Part shown: positions 17,426 to 26,875 of the stretch, one piece after another
How positions within the stretch are numbered: position 1 is the stretch's first letter
Layout of the letters: every line of letters starts with the position of its first letter
Assembly (NCBI GenBank): GCA_947166385.1
Contig: CAMVEB010000030.1
Span: 1 to 47,781 of the forward strand
Source of the DNA: an uncultured Clostridia bacterium
Lineage (GTDB): Bacteria > Bacillota > Clostridia > Christensenellales > Aristaeellaceae
Reading direction: 5' to 3'
DNA length: 47,781 nucleotides
Notes under the pieces: model-generated
The model's input: the letters and a program-made list of their open reading frames with translations, nothing else
Databases searched by the model: none
Told to the model about the DNA's origin: nothing
Translations under genes and position numbers: made by a program

Positions 17426-17809
17426 ATGGCATACGTAACGGTTCCCAAAGACCTGTCAAAGGTCAAAACCAAATTCATTTTCAATCTGACAAAGCGTCAG
17501 GTTTTCTGCTTCGGATGCGGCATTCTGGTTGGACTGCCGCTTTTCTTTTTGGTACGGGGTTCTCTCCCGACCACCCTTTCTGCGCTGCTCATGATCATTG
17601 TCATGATGCCGTTTTTCCTGCTCGCCCTGTATGAGAAAAACGGAGAGCCGCTGGAAAAGTACATCGGGCATATCTGGCAGACGAAAGTCAAGCGGCCGAA
17701 AAAGCGGCCCTATCAGACACAAAACTTCTATGCCATGGTAACCAAACAGGCACAGATGGACTGGGAGGTAAGAGCAATTGTCAAAGGCAAAAAACAAAGA
17801 ACGGCATAA
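17426..17809 (+). CDS. PrgI-family membrane protein
   Basis: A 127-residue VirB3-like protein with two membrane segments (about 28-45 and 50-69), preceded by MAYVTVPKDLSKVKTKFIFN and the LTKRQ motif common to the PrgI family. It links the VirB4 ATPase to the channel. ATG 17426 has AAGGAGG 8 nt upstream. The 3' end overlaps virB4 by 32 nt. Confidence 0.88.
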   Translation: MAYVTVPKDLSKVKTKFIFNLTKRQVFCFGCGILVGLPLFFLVRGSLPTTLSALLMIIVMMPFFLLALYEKNGEPLEKYIGHIWQTKVKRPKKRPYQTQNFYAMVTKQAQMDWEVRAIVKGKKQRTA

Positions 17810-20204
17810 CAAGCCTGTCAAGCTGACCCGTGCGGAGAAAAAAGAGCTTGCGGCGATCGTCCAGAAGTACAAACAGAAAGGAAACGGTCCGCACAGCGCG
17901 CAGGAAAGTATTCCGTATCAGCGTATGTGGCCGGACGGCCTGTGCGTCGTAGATGACTGCCATTATACGAAAACAATCCAGTTTGAAGATATCAACTACC
18001 AGCTGGCACAGGAAGATGATCAGCAGACGATTTTAAATGGCTGGGGGAACTTCCTGAACTACTTCGATCCGTCGGTCAGCGTTCAGTTTTCTTTTCTGGA
18101 TCTGTCCATCGGCCTGGAGGTTTTTGAACGCGGCATCATGATCCCGCTGAAGGGCGACGAGTTTGACAGCAGCCGGGAAGAGCTGGCAAATCTGCTGAAA
18201 AGTCAGCTGGCAAAAGGCTGTAATGGTCAGACAAAAACAAAATATATTACCTTCGGCGTGGACGCGGACAATTATAAATCCGCAAAGCTCCGGCTGGAAC
18301 GGATTGAACTGCATATCCTGAACGACCTGAAGCATCTGGGCGTCCGGGCGTATTCCCTGAACGGGAAAGAGCGCCTTGCAATCATGCACGGCATGTTCCA
18401 TATGGATACGCAAGAACCGTTTCGCTTTGAATGGCCCTGGCTGGTGCCCTCCGGTCTGTCCACAAAAGACTTCATCGCTCCCAGCAGCTTTGAATTCGAG
18501 GACGGAAGAATGTTCCGGATCGGCGAAAAGTATGCTTCGGTTTCTTTCCTGCAGATTCTGGCTCCGGAACTGGGCGACAGGATTCTGGCGGATTTCCTGG
18601 ATATGGAAAGCAGTCTTGTGGTTTCCATGCATCTCAAGGCGCTGGATCAGGCGGATGTGATCAAGACGATCAAACGCCGGATTACCGATCTGGACAAAAC
18701 AAAGATTGAGGAACAGAAAAAAGCCGTCCGCAGCGGATATGATATGGACATTATTCCCAGCGATCTGGCTACCTATGGCGCTGCGGCTAAAGACCTGCTC
18801 CAGGATCTGATGAATCACAATGAACGGATGTTTCAGTTCACTTTCATGATCATGAACACGGCGGACAGTAAGCGTCAGCTGAAAAATGTAATTGATCAGG
18901 CCAAAGCCATCGCTACACAGCATAACTGTTCCCTGATTCCGCTGGATTTTCAGCAGGAAGACGGCTTGATTGCCTGTCTGCCTCTGGGCAAGAATCCGAT
19001 TCAGATCAGCCGGGAAATGACGACCAGCGCAACGGCGATCATCATTCCGTTTACCACCCAGGAACTGTTCCAGACGGAAGGCCGGCCGCTGTACTGTGGA
19101 CTGAATGCGCTGAGCAACAATATCATCATGATCGACCGGCTGAATCAGAAAAACCCGAACGGAATCATTTTGGGCACCCCCGGCAGCGGTAAATCTTTCT
19201 GCGCGAAGCGGGAACTGATCAGCACATTCCTGATGACCGACGACGATATCATGATCTGCGATCCGGAGGGTGAATACTATCCGGTCGTTCAGCGCTTCAA
19301 GGGACAGGTGATCCGGATTTCGCCCACGAGCACGGATTACATCAATCCCATGGATCTGAACCTGAACTACAGTGACGATGATAACCCGCTTTCCCTGAAA
19401 TCAGACTTCATCCTGTCCCTGTGTGAACTGGTCATCGGCGGCCGTGAAGGTCTGCAGCCGATTGAAAAAACGGTAATCGACCGTGCGGTACGGCAGGTTT
19501 ATCAGCCGTTCATGAATGATCCGATCCCGGAAAAACTGCCGATTCTCGGAGATCTGTACAACGCGCTTCTAAACATGGAGGAAAAGGAAGCGCATCATAT
19601 TGCGACCGCGCTGGAAATTTATGTTTCCGGTTCCCTGAACCTGTTCAATCACCGGACAAACGTGGATATCAATAATCGTCTGGTCTGCTATGACATTAAG
19701 GAATTGGGCAAACAGTTGAAAAAGCTGGGTATGCTGATCGTTCAGGATCAGGTCTGGGGCCGCGTGACGGCAAACCGGGAAGCCGGAAAGTATACCCGGT
19801 ATTTTATCGATGAATTCCACCTGCTTCTGCGGGAAGAACAGACAGCCATGTACAGCGTGGAGATCTGGAAACGCTTCCGGAAATGGGGCGGTATTCCGAC
19901 TGGTATTACCCAGAACGTGAAAGACCTGCTGGCCAGCCGGGACATTGAGAATATTCTGGAAAACTCGGACTACATCGTCATGCTGAACCAGGCTCCGGGT
20001 GACCGGGAGGTGCTGGCGCAGAAACTGAATATCTCTCCTCATCAGCTGACGCACGTGACCGGCGTAGGTCCCGGCGAAGGTCTTCTGTGTTACGGAAGCG
20101 TCATCCTGCCTTTTGTGGATCACTTCCCGAAGGATATGGAACTCTACAAGATTATGTCCACAAAACCGTCGGATCGTATCGCGGAAGCGAAGAATCCTGC
20201 GTAA
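17778..20204 (+). CDS. virB4: VirB4-family conjugation ATPase
   Basis: An 808-residue ATPase that powers assembly of the mating channel and substrate transfer. Walker A is ILGTPGSGKSFCAKRE (about 462-477) and Walker B is RYFIDEFHLLL (about 673-683). An N-terminal VirB4/CagE-like domain precedes the P-loop domain. The start is TTG 17778, with GGGAGG upstream, inside the end of the PrgI gene. Length is normal for the family. Confidence 0.93.
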   Translation: MSKAKNKERHNKPVKLTRAEKKELAAIVQKYKQKGNGPHSAQESIPYQRMWPDGLCVVDDCHYTKTIQFEDINYQLAQEDDQQTILNGWGNFLNYFDPSVSVQFSFLDLSIGLEVFERGIMIPLKGDEFDSSREELANLLKSQLAKGCNGQTKTKYITFGVDADNYKSAKLRLERIELHILNDLKHLGVRAYSLNGKERLAIMHGMFHMDTQEPFRFEWPWLVPSGLSTKDFIAPSSFEFEDGRMFRIGEKYASVSFLQILAPELGDRILADFLDMESSLVVSMHLKALDQADVIKTIKRRITDLDKTKIEEQKKAVRSGYDMDIIPSDLATYGAAAKDLLQDLMNHNERMFQFTFMIMNTADSKRQLKNVIDQAKAIATQHNCSLIPLDFQQEDGLIACLPLGKNPIQISREMTTSATAIIIPFTTQELFQTEGRPLYCGLNALSNNIIMIDRLNQKNPNGIILGTPGSGKSFCAKRELISTFLMTDDDIMICDPEGEYYPVVQRFKGQVIRISPTSTDYINPMDLNLNYSDDDNPLSLKSDFILSLCELVIGGREGLQPIEKTVIDRAVRQVYQPFMNDPIPEKLPILGDLYNALLNMEEKEAHHIATALEIYVSGSLNLFNHRTNVDINNRLVCYDIKELGKQLKKLGMLIVQDQVWGRVTANREAGKYTRYFIDEFHLLLREEQTAMYSVEIWKRFRKWGGIPTGITQNVKDLLASRDIENILENSDYIVMLNQAPGDREVLAQKLNISPHQLTHVTGVGPGEGLLCYGSVILPFVDHFPKDMELYKIMSTKPSDRIAEAKNPA

Positions 20205-20220
20205 TCGGAGGGAAAAGTAT

Positions 20221-20442
20221 ATGAAGACAATGATCATTGTAGTGTTCACTTTACTGATTCTGATGTTCGTGATCATCCTCTACTGTTCTCTGGTTGTGGC
20301 GTCAAGGGAAGATGATCTGATGGAAAAGATGCATATCCAATGGATGAAGGATCATCCAGAGCTTCAGGTTGTTCCCAAAGAGGATGAACACAAAGAAGAG
20401 AAAAGAGATATGCCTTCTGAAACGGAGGTGCTGCCGCCGTGA
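20221..20442 (+). CDS. Small membrane-anchored protein
   Basis: A 73-residue protein with one N-terminal membrane helix (MIIVVFTLLILMFVIILYCS) and a charged, Glu/Lys-rich cytoplasmic tail. GGAGG lies upstream of ATG 20221, and the stop overlaps the start of the next gene (GTGA). Its place between virB4 and the NlpC/P60 gene suggests a role in the mating channel, but I recognise no family. Confidence 0.7.
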   Translation: MKTMIIVVFTLLILMFVIILYCSLVVASREDDLMEKMHIQWMKDHPELQVVPKEDEHKEEKRDMPSETEVLPP

Positions 20443-21869
20443 AGCAAGACAAAAAGTCCATGTCAGATTTCACTGTAAAGCCGGTTACAAAAGCTGTCAA
20501 AGAAGCGACTGAAAAGGAACTGTCAAAATATGAAGAGGATAACACCGGACTGCAGGCGGTTCATACTGCCGAACAGTCCGGTTCCTCTGCATATCAGATG
20601 GGGAAACGCGCCTTTGAAGTTCGTCAGCATAAGAAAAACGATTATGCTGTCAAAACCAAAGCACCTGGTGAGAGCAATGCCATGTCCAAAGCCTATCAGA
20701 AAAAAGATATCCAGAAAGGTTATCGCGCTGCAAAGTCGGGCAGGAAAGCCGGAAACAAGGCAGCGCGAAAAGCTGCCAGTGAAACGAAAGACGCGACAGA
20801 GAAAACTGCCGCTTTTTTTGTTCGGTACCGGCGCGGCTTTGTGTGGCTGGCGTTGGGAGCCATGCTGGTTTTCATCATTCAAGGTATCTCTGCCTGTTCT
20901 CCTCTGGTGGAATCGGCATTGCAGGCAGTTGTGATCGGCACTTATCCGGCATCGGAGAATGACGTCCGGGCTGCGGAACGGGCATACGCCAACAAGGAAA
21001 AAGAACTGAAGGATGAGATGGATCATTACGAACGGTATCATCCGGGATATGATCATTACTCTGTGGAATATCAGGAGATCTGGCATGATCCATACGCCCT
21101 GATCGCGATCATTTCCGCCGTCAAGAACGGTGAAGAATGGACGATTGACGACGCCATGCCGATCATCGAGAAATACTTCAAATGGCAGTACGTCAAAACC
21201 GAGACGATCACGACGGAAACGAAGTGGAAAACGGAGATTGTGGACGGTGAGGAGGTCGATGTTCCGTATGAGGAAACCACCTGTACGGTTACACTGAAAA
21301 ACAAAAACCTGTCCCATTCCCCGGTCTATACCATGAGCCATCAGCAAATGGGTATGTACGCCCTGTATATGGCAACCCACGGCAACATGGACGGTATTTT
21401 CCGCGGTCCGCACTGTTCTCAGCTGAAAGACCCGTATGTCTGGGATGTACCGCAGGAATACATTGACGCAGATCCCAAGTTTGCCCTGTTGCTGGAAGAA
21501 GCCAACAAACGTATCGGATATCCGTATGTCTGGGGCGGCTATACGCCGGAAACCAGTTTTGACTGTTCCGGTTTTGTGTCCTGGGTATTCACTTCCACCG
21601 GAGTCCGGAACATCGGTCATGCCGGCGCGACCGGCCTGTATAACATGAGCCGTCATATCAGCGAAGCGGAAGCCCTGCCGGGAGATGTGGTTTTCTTTAC
21701 CCATACACTGGGCGAAGGCGAGGACGGAAACGACGGAATCACTCATTGCGGCCTATATGTCGGCAACGGAATGATGATTCATTGCGGAAACCCCTGCGGC
21801 TATCAGGATATTCACAGTTCTTATTACAACAACAAAATTGCAGGATTCGGGAGATTATACGAAAGATGA
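20439..21869 (+). CDS. NlpC/P60 (C40) peptidoglycan hydrolase of the mating channel
   Basis: A 476-residue bitopic protein of the CD1108-like mobile-element family. A Lys-rich cytoplasmic N-terminus (1-125) is followed by a membrane helix at about 131-148 (GFVWLALGAMLVFIIQGI), an extracellular coiled/linker region and a C-terminal NlpC/P60 domain. The catalytic Cys is in SFDCSGFVSW (about 370-379) and the His in GITHCGLYVG (about 433-442). It would open the cell wall locally for the conjugation channel. The start is GTG 20439, after GGAGG at 20425-20429. Confidence 0.9.
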   Translation: MKQDKKSMSDFTVKPVTKAVKEATEKELSKYEEDNTGLQAVHTAEQSGSSAYQMGKRAFEVRQHKKNDYAVKTKAPGESNAMSKAYQKKDIQKGYRAAKSGRKAGNKAARKAASETKDATEKTAAFFVRYRRGFVWLALGAMLVFIIQGISACSPLVESALQAVVIGTYPASENDVRAAERAYANKEKELKDEMDHYERYHPGYDHYSVEYQEIWHDPYALIAIISAVKNGEEWTIDDAMPIIEKYFKWQYVKTETITTETKWKTEIVDGEEVDVPYEETTCTVTLKNKNLSHSPVYTMSHQQMGMYALYMATHGNMDGIFRGPHCSQLKDPYVWDVPQEYIDADPKFALLLEEANKRIGYPYVWGGYTPETSFDCSGFVSWVFTSTGVRNIGHAGATGLYNMSRHISEAEALPGDVVFFTHTLGEGEDGNDGITHCGLYVGNGMMIHCGNPCGYQDIHSSYYNNKIAGFGRLYER

Positions 21870-22171
21870 GCAAAAGAAACGAAACCAATGCTGAACGGCT
21901 GGCCAGGCACCGCATTGATCTGGAGCGCTGCCTGGAGAACCGGAAAAAGCTGAATGAACGGATTGCCCGTTTGGAAGAGCGGATTACGCAGGAAGAGAAC
22001 CAGGAATACCTGGCGATCATTCACAGCGAATCCATTACCCTGGAAGATCTGCGGCGGATGATTCATGATCCGAAACCGCAGGGAACAAATAAAGTGCCTG
22101 CCCATATGGCGCAGATGAATATGAAGGAGATTCAAGACAATGAAACTGAAGATGAATCGGAAAACGCTTAA
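21866..22171 (+). CDS. DUF4315-like coiled-coil protein
   Basis: A 101-residue, highly charged helical protein (RIDLERCLENRKKLNERIAR, then LEERITQEENQEYLAII and SITLEDLRRMIHD). The position between the NlpC/P60 and DUF4366 genes and the two-part helix-plus-short-domain layout match DUF4315 proteins of clostridial conjugative elements. The start overlaps the preceding stop (ATGA). The role is unknown; it is probably a cytoplasmic partner of the channel. Confidence 0.7.
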   Translation: MSKRNETNAERLARHRIDLERCLENRKKLNERIARLEERITQEENQEYLAIIHSESITLEDLRRMIHDPKPQGTNKVPAHMAQMNMKEIQDNETEDESENA

Positions 22172-23858
22172 CTCGATTGCTATTGGTATTATGGCCTTGC
22201 TGACAGTCCTGATGCTGATTCTTGGTGGCTTCTTGCGGCTTGATACTGCCGGAGCGGAAACCGAGCTTGAGGTGACGGACATTGATTCTGATGAAATCGG
22301 ATTGAACGAGGAAATCGAACCGGCAGAAGATACATCGTATGAATCGGAGGATGAACCGGACGAATCCTACGAAGAGCCGGCAGATCCAACGGAAGCGCCG
22401 ACAGAGGAACCCACGGAAACGCCGACCGAGGAACCGGCAACAGAACCGGCTGAGGAGCCTACGGAAGAACCGACCACTGAACCGACAGATACTCCCGTGC
22501 AGCCTACGCCGGTGATCATGGATCAGTTATTCAAAATCGAAATCGTTGCCCCGAAGAACTGGACAAATGACAAAACCCGGAAAGTCAGGGTCAAAGTATG
22601 GCAGCTGACGGATGAGACCTGGGCCAGAGCGCAGTATAAGCTGGATAACGGGGATTGGGTTAAGATCAAAGAAAAGTTCACACTGCTGGACGGCTATTAC
22701 TATGTGGATCTCGAACTGATGGACAACTGCCTGCTGACAGTGCGGCTCAACATCGAAAGCGGCGTGTTCATGGATGAAAAAAAGGAGATCCGGATCTTTG
22801 ACCGTACCGCTCCGGTCGTCACAGCCGGTTTCAATGATACCCTCCTTCATGTAGAAGCGCTGGATGATCTTTCCGGCACCGCCGGGGCACAGGTGAACGG
22901 CCTTTTGTTCACAACGCTGGAAAACGGAAAACTGGATGTCCGGATGGAAGATGTCCTGCTGACCTATAAACAGCTGGCGATTCGTGCCTATGACTATGCA
23001 GGCAATTTCAGTGATCCGGTTGTCCTGGACAATCCCTATTATGTTTCGGCTACTCCTACTCCGAAACCAACAGCAAAGCCGACTGTCAAACCGACAGAAA
23101 AGCCTACGACCAAACCTACAAAAAAGCCGACAGGAACTGGTACAGCCACTGCGGAACCTGATCCGACCCGGGAGCCGGTCACAGTTGCGACGGCAACGCC
23201 GGTACCCGAATACACCCAGTATCCGTATCCATATCAGGTTCCATATCAAACCGCAGAGCCGGTGGTGATCGTGATCACGCCGGAACCGGTGGTTACCCCG
23301 GAACCGGAAGTCCGGACGGAATATGTGCCGATTGGTCCCGGTCAGCCCTTTACCAGCGGCGGGAATATGCAGACCCTGGATGTGCTGTATTCCGCGGCAA
23401 CCAACAAACAGTTCATCACCGTGCAGTCCCGGAACGGCCAGACCTATTACCTGGTCATTGATTATGACAAGCCGATTGATGAAGAGAATGAACTGTATGA
23501 GACCTATTTCCTGAACCTGGTGGATGACCGGGATCTCATGAGTGTTCTCTCCGAGGAAGAAATCGTTCCGACGCCGACTCCGGAAATCATCTACGTAACA
23601 CCTGAACCGACTTCCATGCCCCTGCCGACAGCCGTTCCGTCGACGGAACCGGAGAAGCCGGAAAAACAGGGCATGAATCAGACCGGAATCCTGGCTTTGC
23701 TTGTACTTCTCCTCGCGGGCGGCGGCGCGGCATTCTTCTTCATGAAAAAGAAGAAGGGTAATGTCCCGGCCAACCGGATGCTGGATGAATCCAGCTTTGA
23801 TGACGATGAGGACGAAGAAGAGGAAGAATCCGACGAGGAGGACGGCGGCAATGAGTAA
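22140..23858 (+). CDS. DUF4366-like surface protein with Pro/Thr/Glu stalk
   Basis: A 572-residue extracellular protein with two terminal membrane anchors. Residues 17-33 form a signal/anchor helix, then comes an acidic segment and a TEEPTEx repeat stalk (about 80-125). A folded domain at about 130-300 is followed by a second PTxKPT stalk (about 305-350), another domain (about 395-470), a C-terminal helix (LALLVLLLAGGGAAFFF) and an acidic tail. The layout is that of DUF4366 (CD1107-like) proteins of the same operon position. ATG 22140 has AAGGAG 9 nt upstream and overlaps the previous gene in another frame. Confidence 0.78.
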   Translation: MKLKMNRKTLNSIAIGIMALLTVLMLILGGFLRLDTAGAETELEVTDIDSDEIGLNEEIEPAEDTSYESEDEPDESYEEPADPTEAPTEEPTETPTEEPATEPAEEPTEEPTTEPTDTPVQPTPVIMDQLFKIEIVAPKNWTNDKTRKVRVKVWQLTDETWARAQYKLDNGDWVKIKEKFTLLDGYYYVDLELMDNCLLTVRLNIESGVFMDEKKEIRIFDRTAPVVTAGFNDTLLHVEALDDLSGTAGAQVNGLLFTTLENGKLDVRMEDVLLTYKQLAIRAYDYAGNFSDPVVLDNPYYVSATPTPKPTAKPTVKPTEKPTTKPTKKPTGTGTATAEPDPTREPVTVATATPVPEYTQYPYPYQVPYQTAEPVVIVITPEPVVTPEPEVRTEYVPIGPGQPFTSGGNMQTLDVLYSAATNKQFITVQSRNGQTYYLVIDYDKPIDEENELYETYFLNLVDDRDLMSVLSEEEIVPTPTPEIIYVTPEPTSMPLPTAVPSTEPEKPEKQGMNQTGILALLVLLLAGGGAAFFFMKKKKGNVPANRMLDESSFDDDEDEEEEESDEEDGGNE

Positions 23859-26016
23859 GGAGGCAAATCGGATCTGGACGCCGCATAAACTGATCATAGC
23901 GGAAAAACCTTCTGTGGCCCGGACAATTGCGGAAGTGCTGGGAGTGAGCCAACAGGATGATCCGAAGCATATTCGGTATCTGTTCAATGATGAATGGATT
24001 ATCAGCTGGTGCATCGGGCATCTGGTGGAACTGGCCATGCCGCAGGATTATGACAAACGGTACGAAAAATGGCGGGGAGAGGATCTTCCGATCCTCCCCC
24101 AACCGTGGAAGTACACCGTCACAAAGAAAACAAAGGATCAGTTTGAGATGCTTTCCTTCCTGCTGACTCATGAAAAAGTGACGGAAGTGGTTTGCGCAAC
24201 GGATGCCGGACGCGAGGGCGAGCTGATCTTCCGTCTGGTCTATCATCAGTGTGGCAGTGATAAACCGGTAAAGCGCCTTTGGATCTCTTCCCTGGAGGAA
24301 AGCGCGATCCGAGACGGGATGAACCATCTCCGGGACAGCAGCGATTTCGATCTGCTTTATGAAGCGGCGCTTTGTCGCCAGAAAGCGGACTGGCTGGTAG
24401 GGATCAACGCCAGTCGGATCTTTTCCCTGATCTATTCCCAGACGATGAATATCGGGCGTGTCATGACGCCGACCCTGTTTCTGGTGACGGAACGGGAAAA
24501 CGCAATCGCGAGATTCAAGCCGGAAAAGTTCTATACAGTGCAGCTTAGCTGCGGTTTCCCGGCTGCTGGTGAAAGGCTGAAAGATCCGGAAGTAGCAAAA
24601 CGGATTGCAGCAGCCTGTTCCATGAAAACCGCCCGGGTTTTGAAGGTGGAACGCCGTGAAAAGAAGGAAAACCCGCCGAAACTGTATGATCTGACCACGC
24701 TACAGCGGGACGCGAACCGGATTTTCGGTTTTACGGCGCAGCAGACGTTGGATTATGCCCAGGCGCTGTATGAAAAGAAACTGATCACTTATCCCAGGAC
24801 GGACAGCCAGTACCTGACGGACGATATGGAGGAAAGTATCGCAGGCCTTGTACCGCTGGTGGCGAATTGTTTTCCGTATATCAGCGGTATGGCGATTACC
24901 ACAGATGTCCGGCAGGTGATCAACAGCGAAAAAGTGACAGATCATCACGCGATCATTCCCACAAAAGCAATGACGACCCTGCCCTGGGGAGACATTCCGG
25001 CGCAGGAAAAGGTTTTGCTCAGCCTGATTTGCAATCGCCTGATCTGCGCAACCAGCGCGCCGCATGAGTATTCTGAAACTGAAGTGGTCGTGGAATGTGA
25101 AGGCCATTACTTTACCGGAAAAGGAAAATCCGAAGTACAGGTTGGCTGGAAACTACCTCATGAGCTTTTCATGAACAGCATGAAACAGAAAAATGAAGAA
25201 AGTGAAGATCCTCAAAAAGAAAGAGTCTACAACATTCAGGAGGTTCAGCCGGGGCAGAGGATCTATCCTTGCCTTTCCTCAGTAAAAGAAGGCGAAACCA
25301 CACCGCCGAAGCATTTCACAGAGGACACTTTGCTGGCTGCGATGGAAAATGCCGGCACGGAAGGACTGCCGGAAGACGCGGAGCGCAGGGGCCTTGGGAC
25401 GCCCGCAACCCGCGCGGGCATTCTCGAAAAACTGGTGCAGGCAGAAATGCTGGAGAGAAAAGGCGCTGGGAAACAGCGTGAATTATTTCCGACGGATAAA
25501 GGAAAAATGGTGATCGCGGCGGTTCCAGCCCTGCTGAAACATCCGATCCTGACAACAGAGTGGGAGGTAAAGCTAAAGGAAATCGAGCACGGTAACGAAA
25601 AACCCGAAGTCTTTCTGGAAGACATCGAAAAGCTGATTGGCCGGGTTATGAGAATGGATCATCCCGAAGGGTGTGAAATGTATCTGGCCAACAAAGATAA
25701 GGTTGGCGTTTGCCCTTCCTGCGGTGCGCCGGTGATCGAACATTCCGAAGGATTCTTTTGTGAAAACCGGCTGTGCCGTTTTGCGATCTGGAAAGACAAC
25801 CGCTTTTTCACCAGTAAAAAGAAAAAAGTCACTCGGAATCTGGTGACGATTCTGCTGAAAGAAAAAATGGTCGAAGCGACAGATCTTTATTCTCCCAAAA
25901 CCGGAAAAACCTATTCCGCAACCATCGTGCTGGAAACAGATGAGGAAGGCCGTTCCCGCTTCAAGCTGATCTATCAGGGAAAAGAACGGAAGCCGAAGGG
26001 GGTGATGACATCATGA
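23851..26016 (+). CDS. topB: DNA topoisomerase III (type IA)
   Basis: A 721-residue type IA topoisomerase of the mobile-element TopB family, which may resolve DNA during transfer or replication of the element. The TOPRIM motif is KLIIAEKPSVARTIAEVLG (about 12-30), with ATDAGREGELIFR (about 116-128) as the acidic metal-binding segment. The catalytic Tyr is in LITYPRTDSQYL (about 311-322). A single C-terminal zinc ribbon, CPSCGAPVIEHSEGFFC then CRF, lies near 620-645. The start ATG 23851 overlaps the previous gene by 8 nt; earlier in-frame codons lie within that gene. Confidence 0.93.
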   Translation: MSKEANRIWTPHKLIIAEKPSVARTIAEVLGVSQQDDPKHIRYLFNDEWIISWCIGHLVELAMPQDYDKRYEKWRGEDLPILPQPWKYTVTKKTKDQFEMLSFLLTHEKVTEVVCATDAGREGELIFRLVYHQCGSDKPVKRLWISSLEESAIRDGMNHLRDSSDFDLLYEAALCRQKADWLVGINASRIFSLIYSQTMNIGRVMTPTLFLVTERENAIARFKPEKFYTVQLSCGFPAAGERLKDPEVAKRIAAACSMKTARVLKVERREKKENPPKLYDLTTLQRDANRIFGFTAQQTLDYAQALYEKKLITYPRTDSQYLTDDMEESIAGLVPLVANCFPYISGMAITTDVRQVINSEKVTDHHAIIPTKAMTTLPWGDIPAQEKVLLSLICNRLICATSAPHEYSETEVVVECEGHYFTGKGKSEVQVGWKLPHELFMNSMKQKNEESEDPQKERVYNIQEVQPGQRIYPCLSSVKEGETTPPKHFTEDTLLAAMENAGTEGLPEDAERRGLGTPATRAGILEKLVQAEMLERKGAGKQRELFPTDKGKMVIAAVPALLKHPILTTEWEVKLKEIEHGNEKPEVFLEDIEKLIGRVMRMDHPEGCEMYLANKDKVGVCPSCGAPVIEHSEGFFCENRLCRFAIWKDNRFFTSKKKKVTRNLVTILLKEKMVEATDLYSPKTGKTYSATIVLETDEEGRSRFKLIYQGKERKPKGVMTS

Positions 26017-26594
26017 ACGAACAGGAATTTCTGTCAGCCCCCGGAGACGGGTTTGCGATCTATCAGCTGAAGCATGACATCTCCACCCGGGATCTGCGGT
26101 TTGCTTCCATGACACTGGTGGAAAAATCCGGAAAGAAGATTGACCACGGAAATTATGAACTGATCTATACCGGCAAGCTGGAACAGACGGCGGATCTGGA
26201 ACAGCATGCGATTCTGGAAGAACTGTACGCCCGCTTTAATCTGGCGATTCCCGAAGATTTCGCCGGCCACAGCCTGTCCATGAGCGACATTGTTGCCCTG
26301 CGGCAGTCCGGCCATATATCCTTTCACTATGTGGATACCTTTGGATTCCGTGATGTCAAAGGATTTCTCCCGGACAACCTGCTCCACAGTGCGGAGATCG
26401 GCATGGAGGACGATTACAACATGATTGACGGTATCGTTGGCAACAACGGGATCAATCCGGCCCGGGAAGAGAGAACAGAACCGCCGAAAAAGGAGCTTTT
26501 ACCGCTTCGGGAACAACTGAAACAGGTTATGAAAAAACACGGACAGCATCAGCATCCGGGCGGGGCAGTAAAAGTTCCCAGCATGGAACTGTGA
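26013..26594 (+). CDS. YodL/DUF4316-type protein
   Basis: A 193-residue protein. The N-terminal two-thirds, with DGFAIYQLKHDISTRDLRFA and SMSDIVALRQSGHISFHYVD, match the YodL domain often associated with antirestriction-like proteins of clostridial ICEs. The C-terminal EDDYNMIDGIVGNNG fits DUF4316. The start overlaps the topB stop (ATGA). The function is unproven. Confidence 0.75.
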   Translation: MNEQEFLSAPGDGFAIYQLKHDISTRDLRFASMTLVEKSGKKIDHGNYELIYTGKLEQTADLEQHAILEELYARFNLAIPEDFAGHSLSMSDIVALRQSGHISFHYVDTFGFRDVKGFLPDNLLHSAEIGMEDDYNMIDGIVGNNGINPAREERTEPPKKELLPLREQLKQVMKKHGQHQHPGGAVKVPSMEL

Positions 26595-26606
26595 AAGGAG
26601 GATGCC

Positions 26607-26816
26607 ATGCCGGATTTCACAGAGGATGAGATCATGCTGATCAGGCTTTACTACGAAAGCAAAAAGGACTGGCTGATTGGTAATCTGATGACCATGCTTT
26701 CAGAAACTACCGCGGAAGAAACTGAACTGCGGCAGACCACAGAAGGTCTGATCCGAAAACTGTCCGCACTGGACAGCGATCAATTCAAAGGGATCAGGGA
26801 ATTGATTCTTGGTTAA
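26607..26816 (+). CDS. Conserved-looking 69-residue protein
   Basis: A small soluble helical protein (DFTEDEIMLIRLYYESKKDW, then LLRQTTEGLIRKLSALDSDQ-like segments) with a strong AAAGGAGG ribosome site before ATG 26607. It is the last gene before a terminator. It resembles unnamed small proteins encoded after the YodL gene in related elements, but I cannot name a family. Confidence 0.6.
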   Translation: MPDFTEDEIMLIRLYYESKKDWLIGNLMTMLSETTAEETELRQTTEGLIRKLSALDSDQFKGIRELILG

Positions 26817-26821
26817 CACCG

Positions 26822-26855
26822 GCCGGGAGCTTCAAACCTCCCGGCTCATTTTTTT
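26822..26855 (+). terminator. Intrinsic terminator of the transfer operon
   Basis: GCCGGGAG (26822-26829) pairs with CTCCCGGC (26838-26845), followed by TCATTTTTTT. It separates the channel operon from the giant methylase/helicase gene. Confidence 0.85.
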
Positions 26856-26875
26856 GAGAACAGGAGGTAAACCCC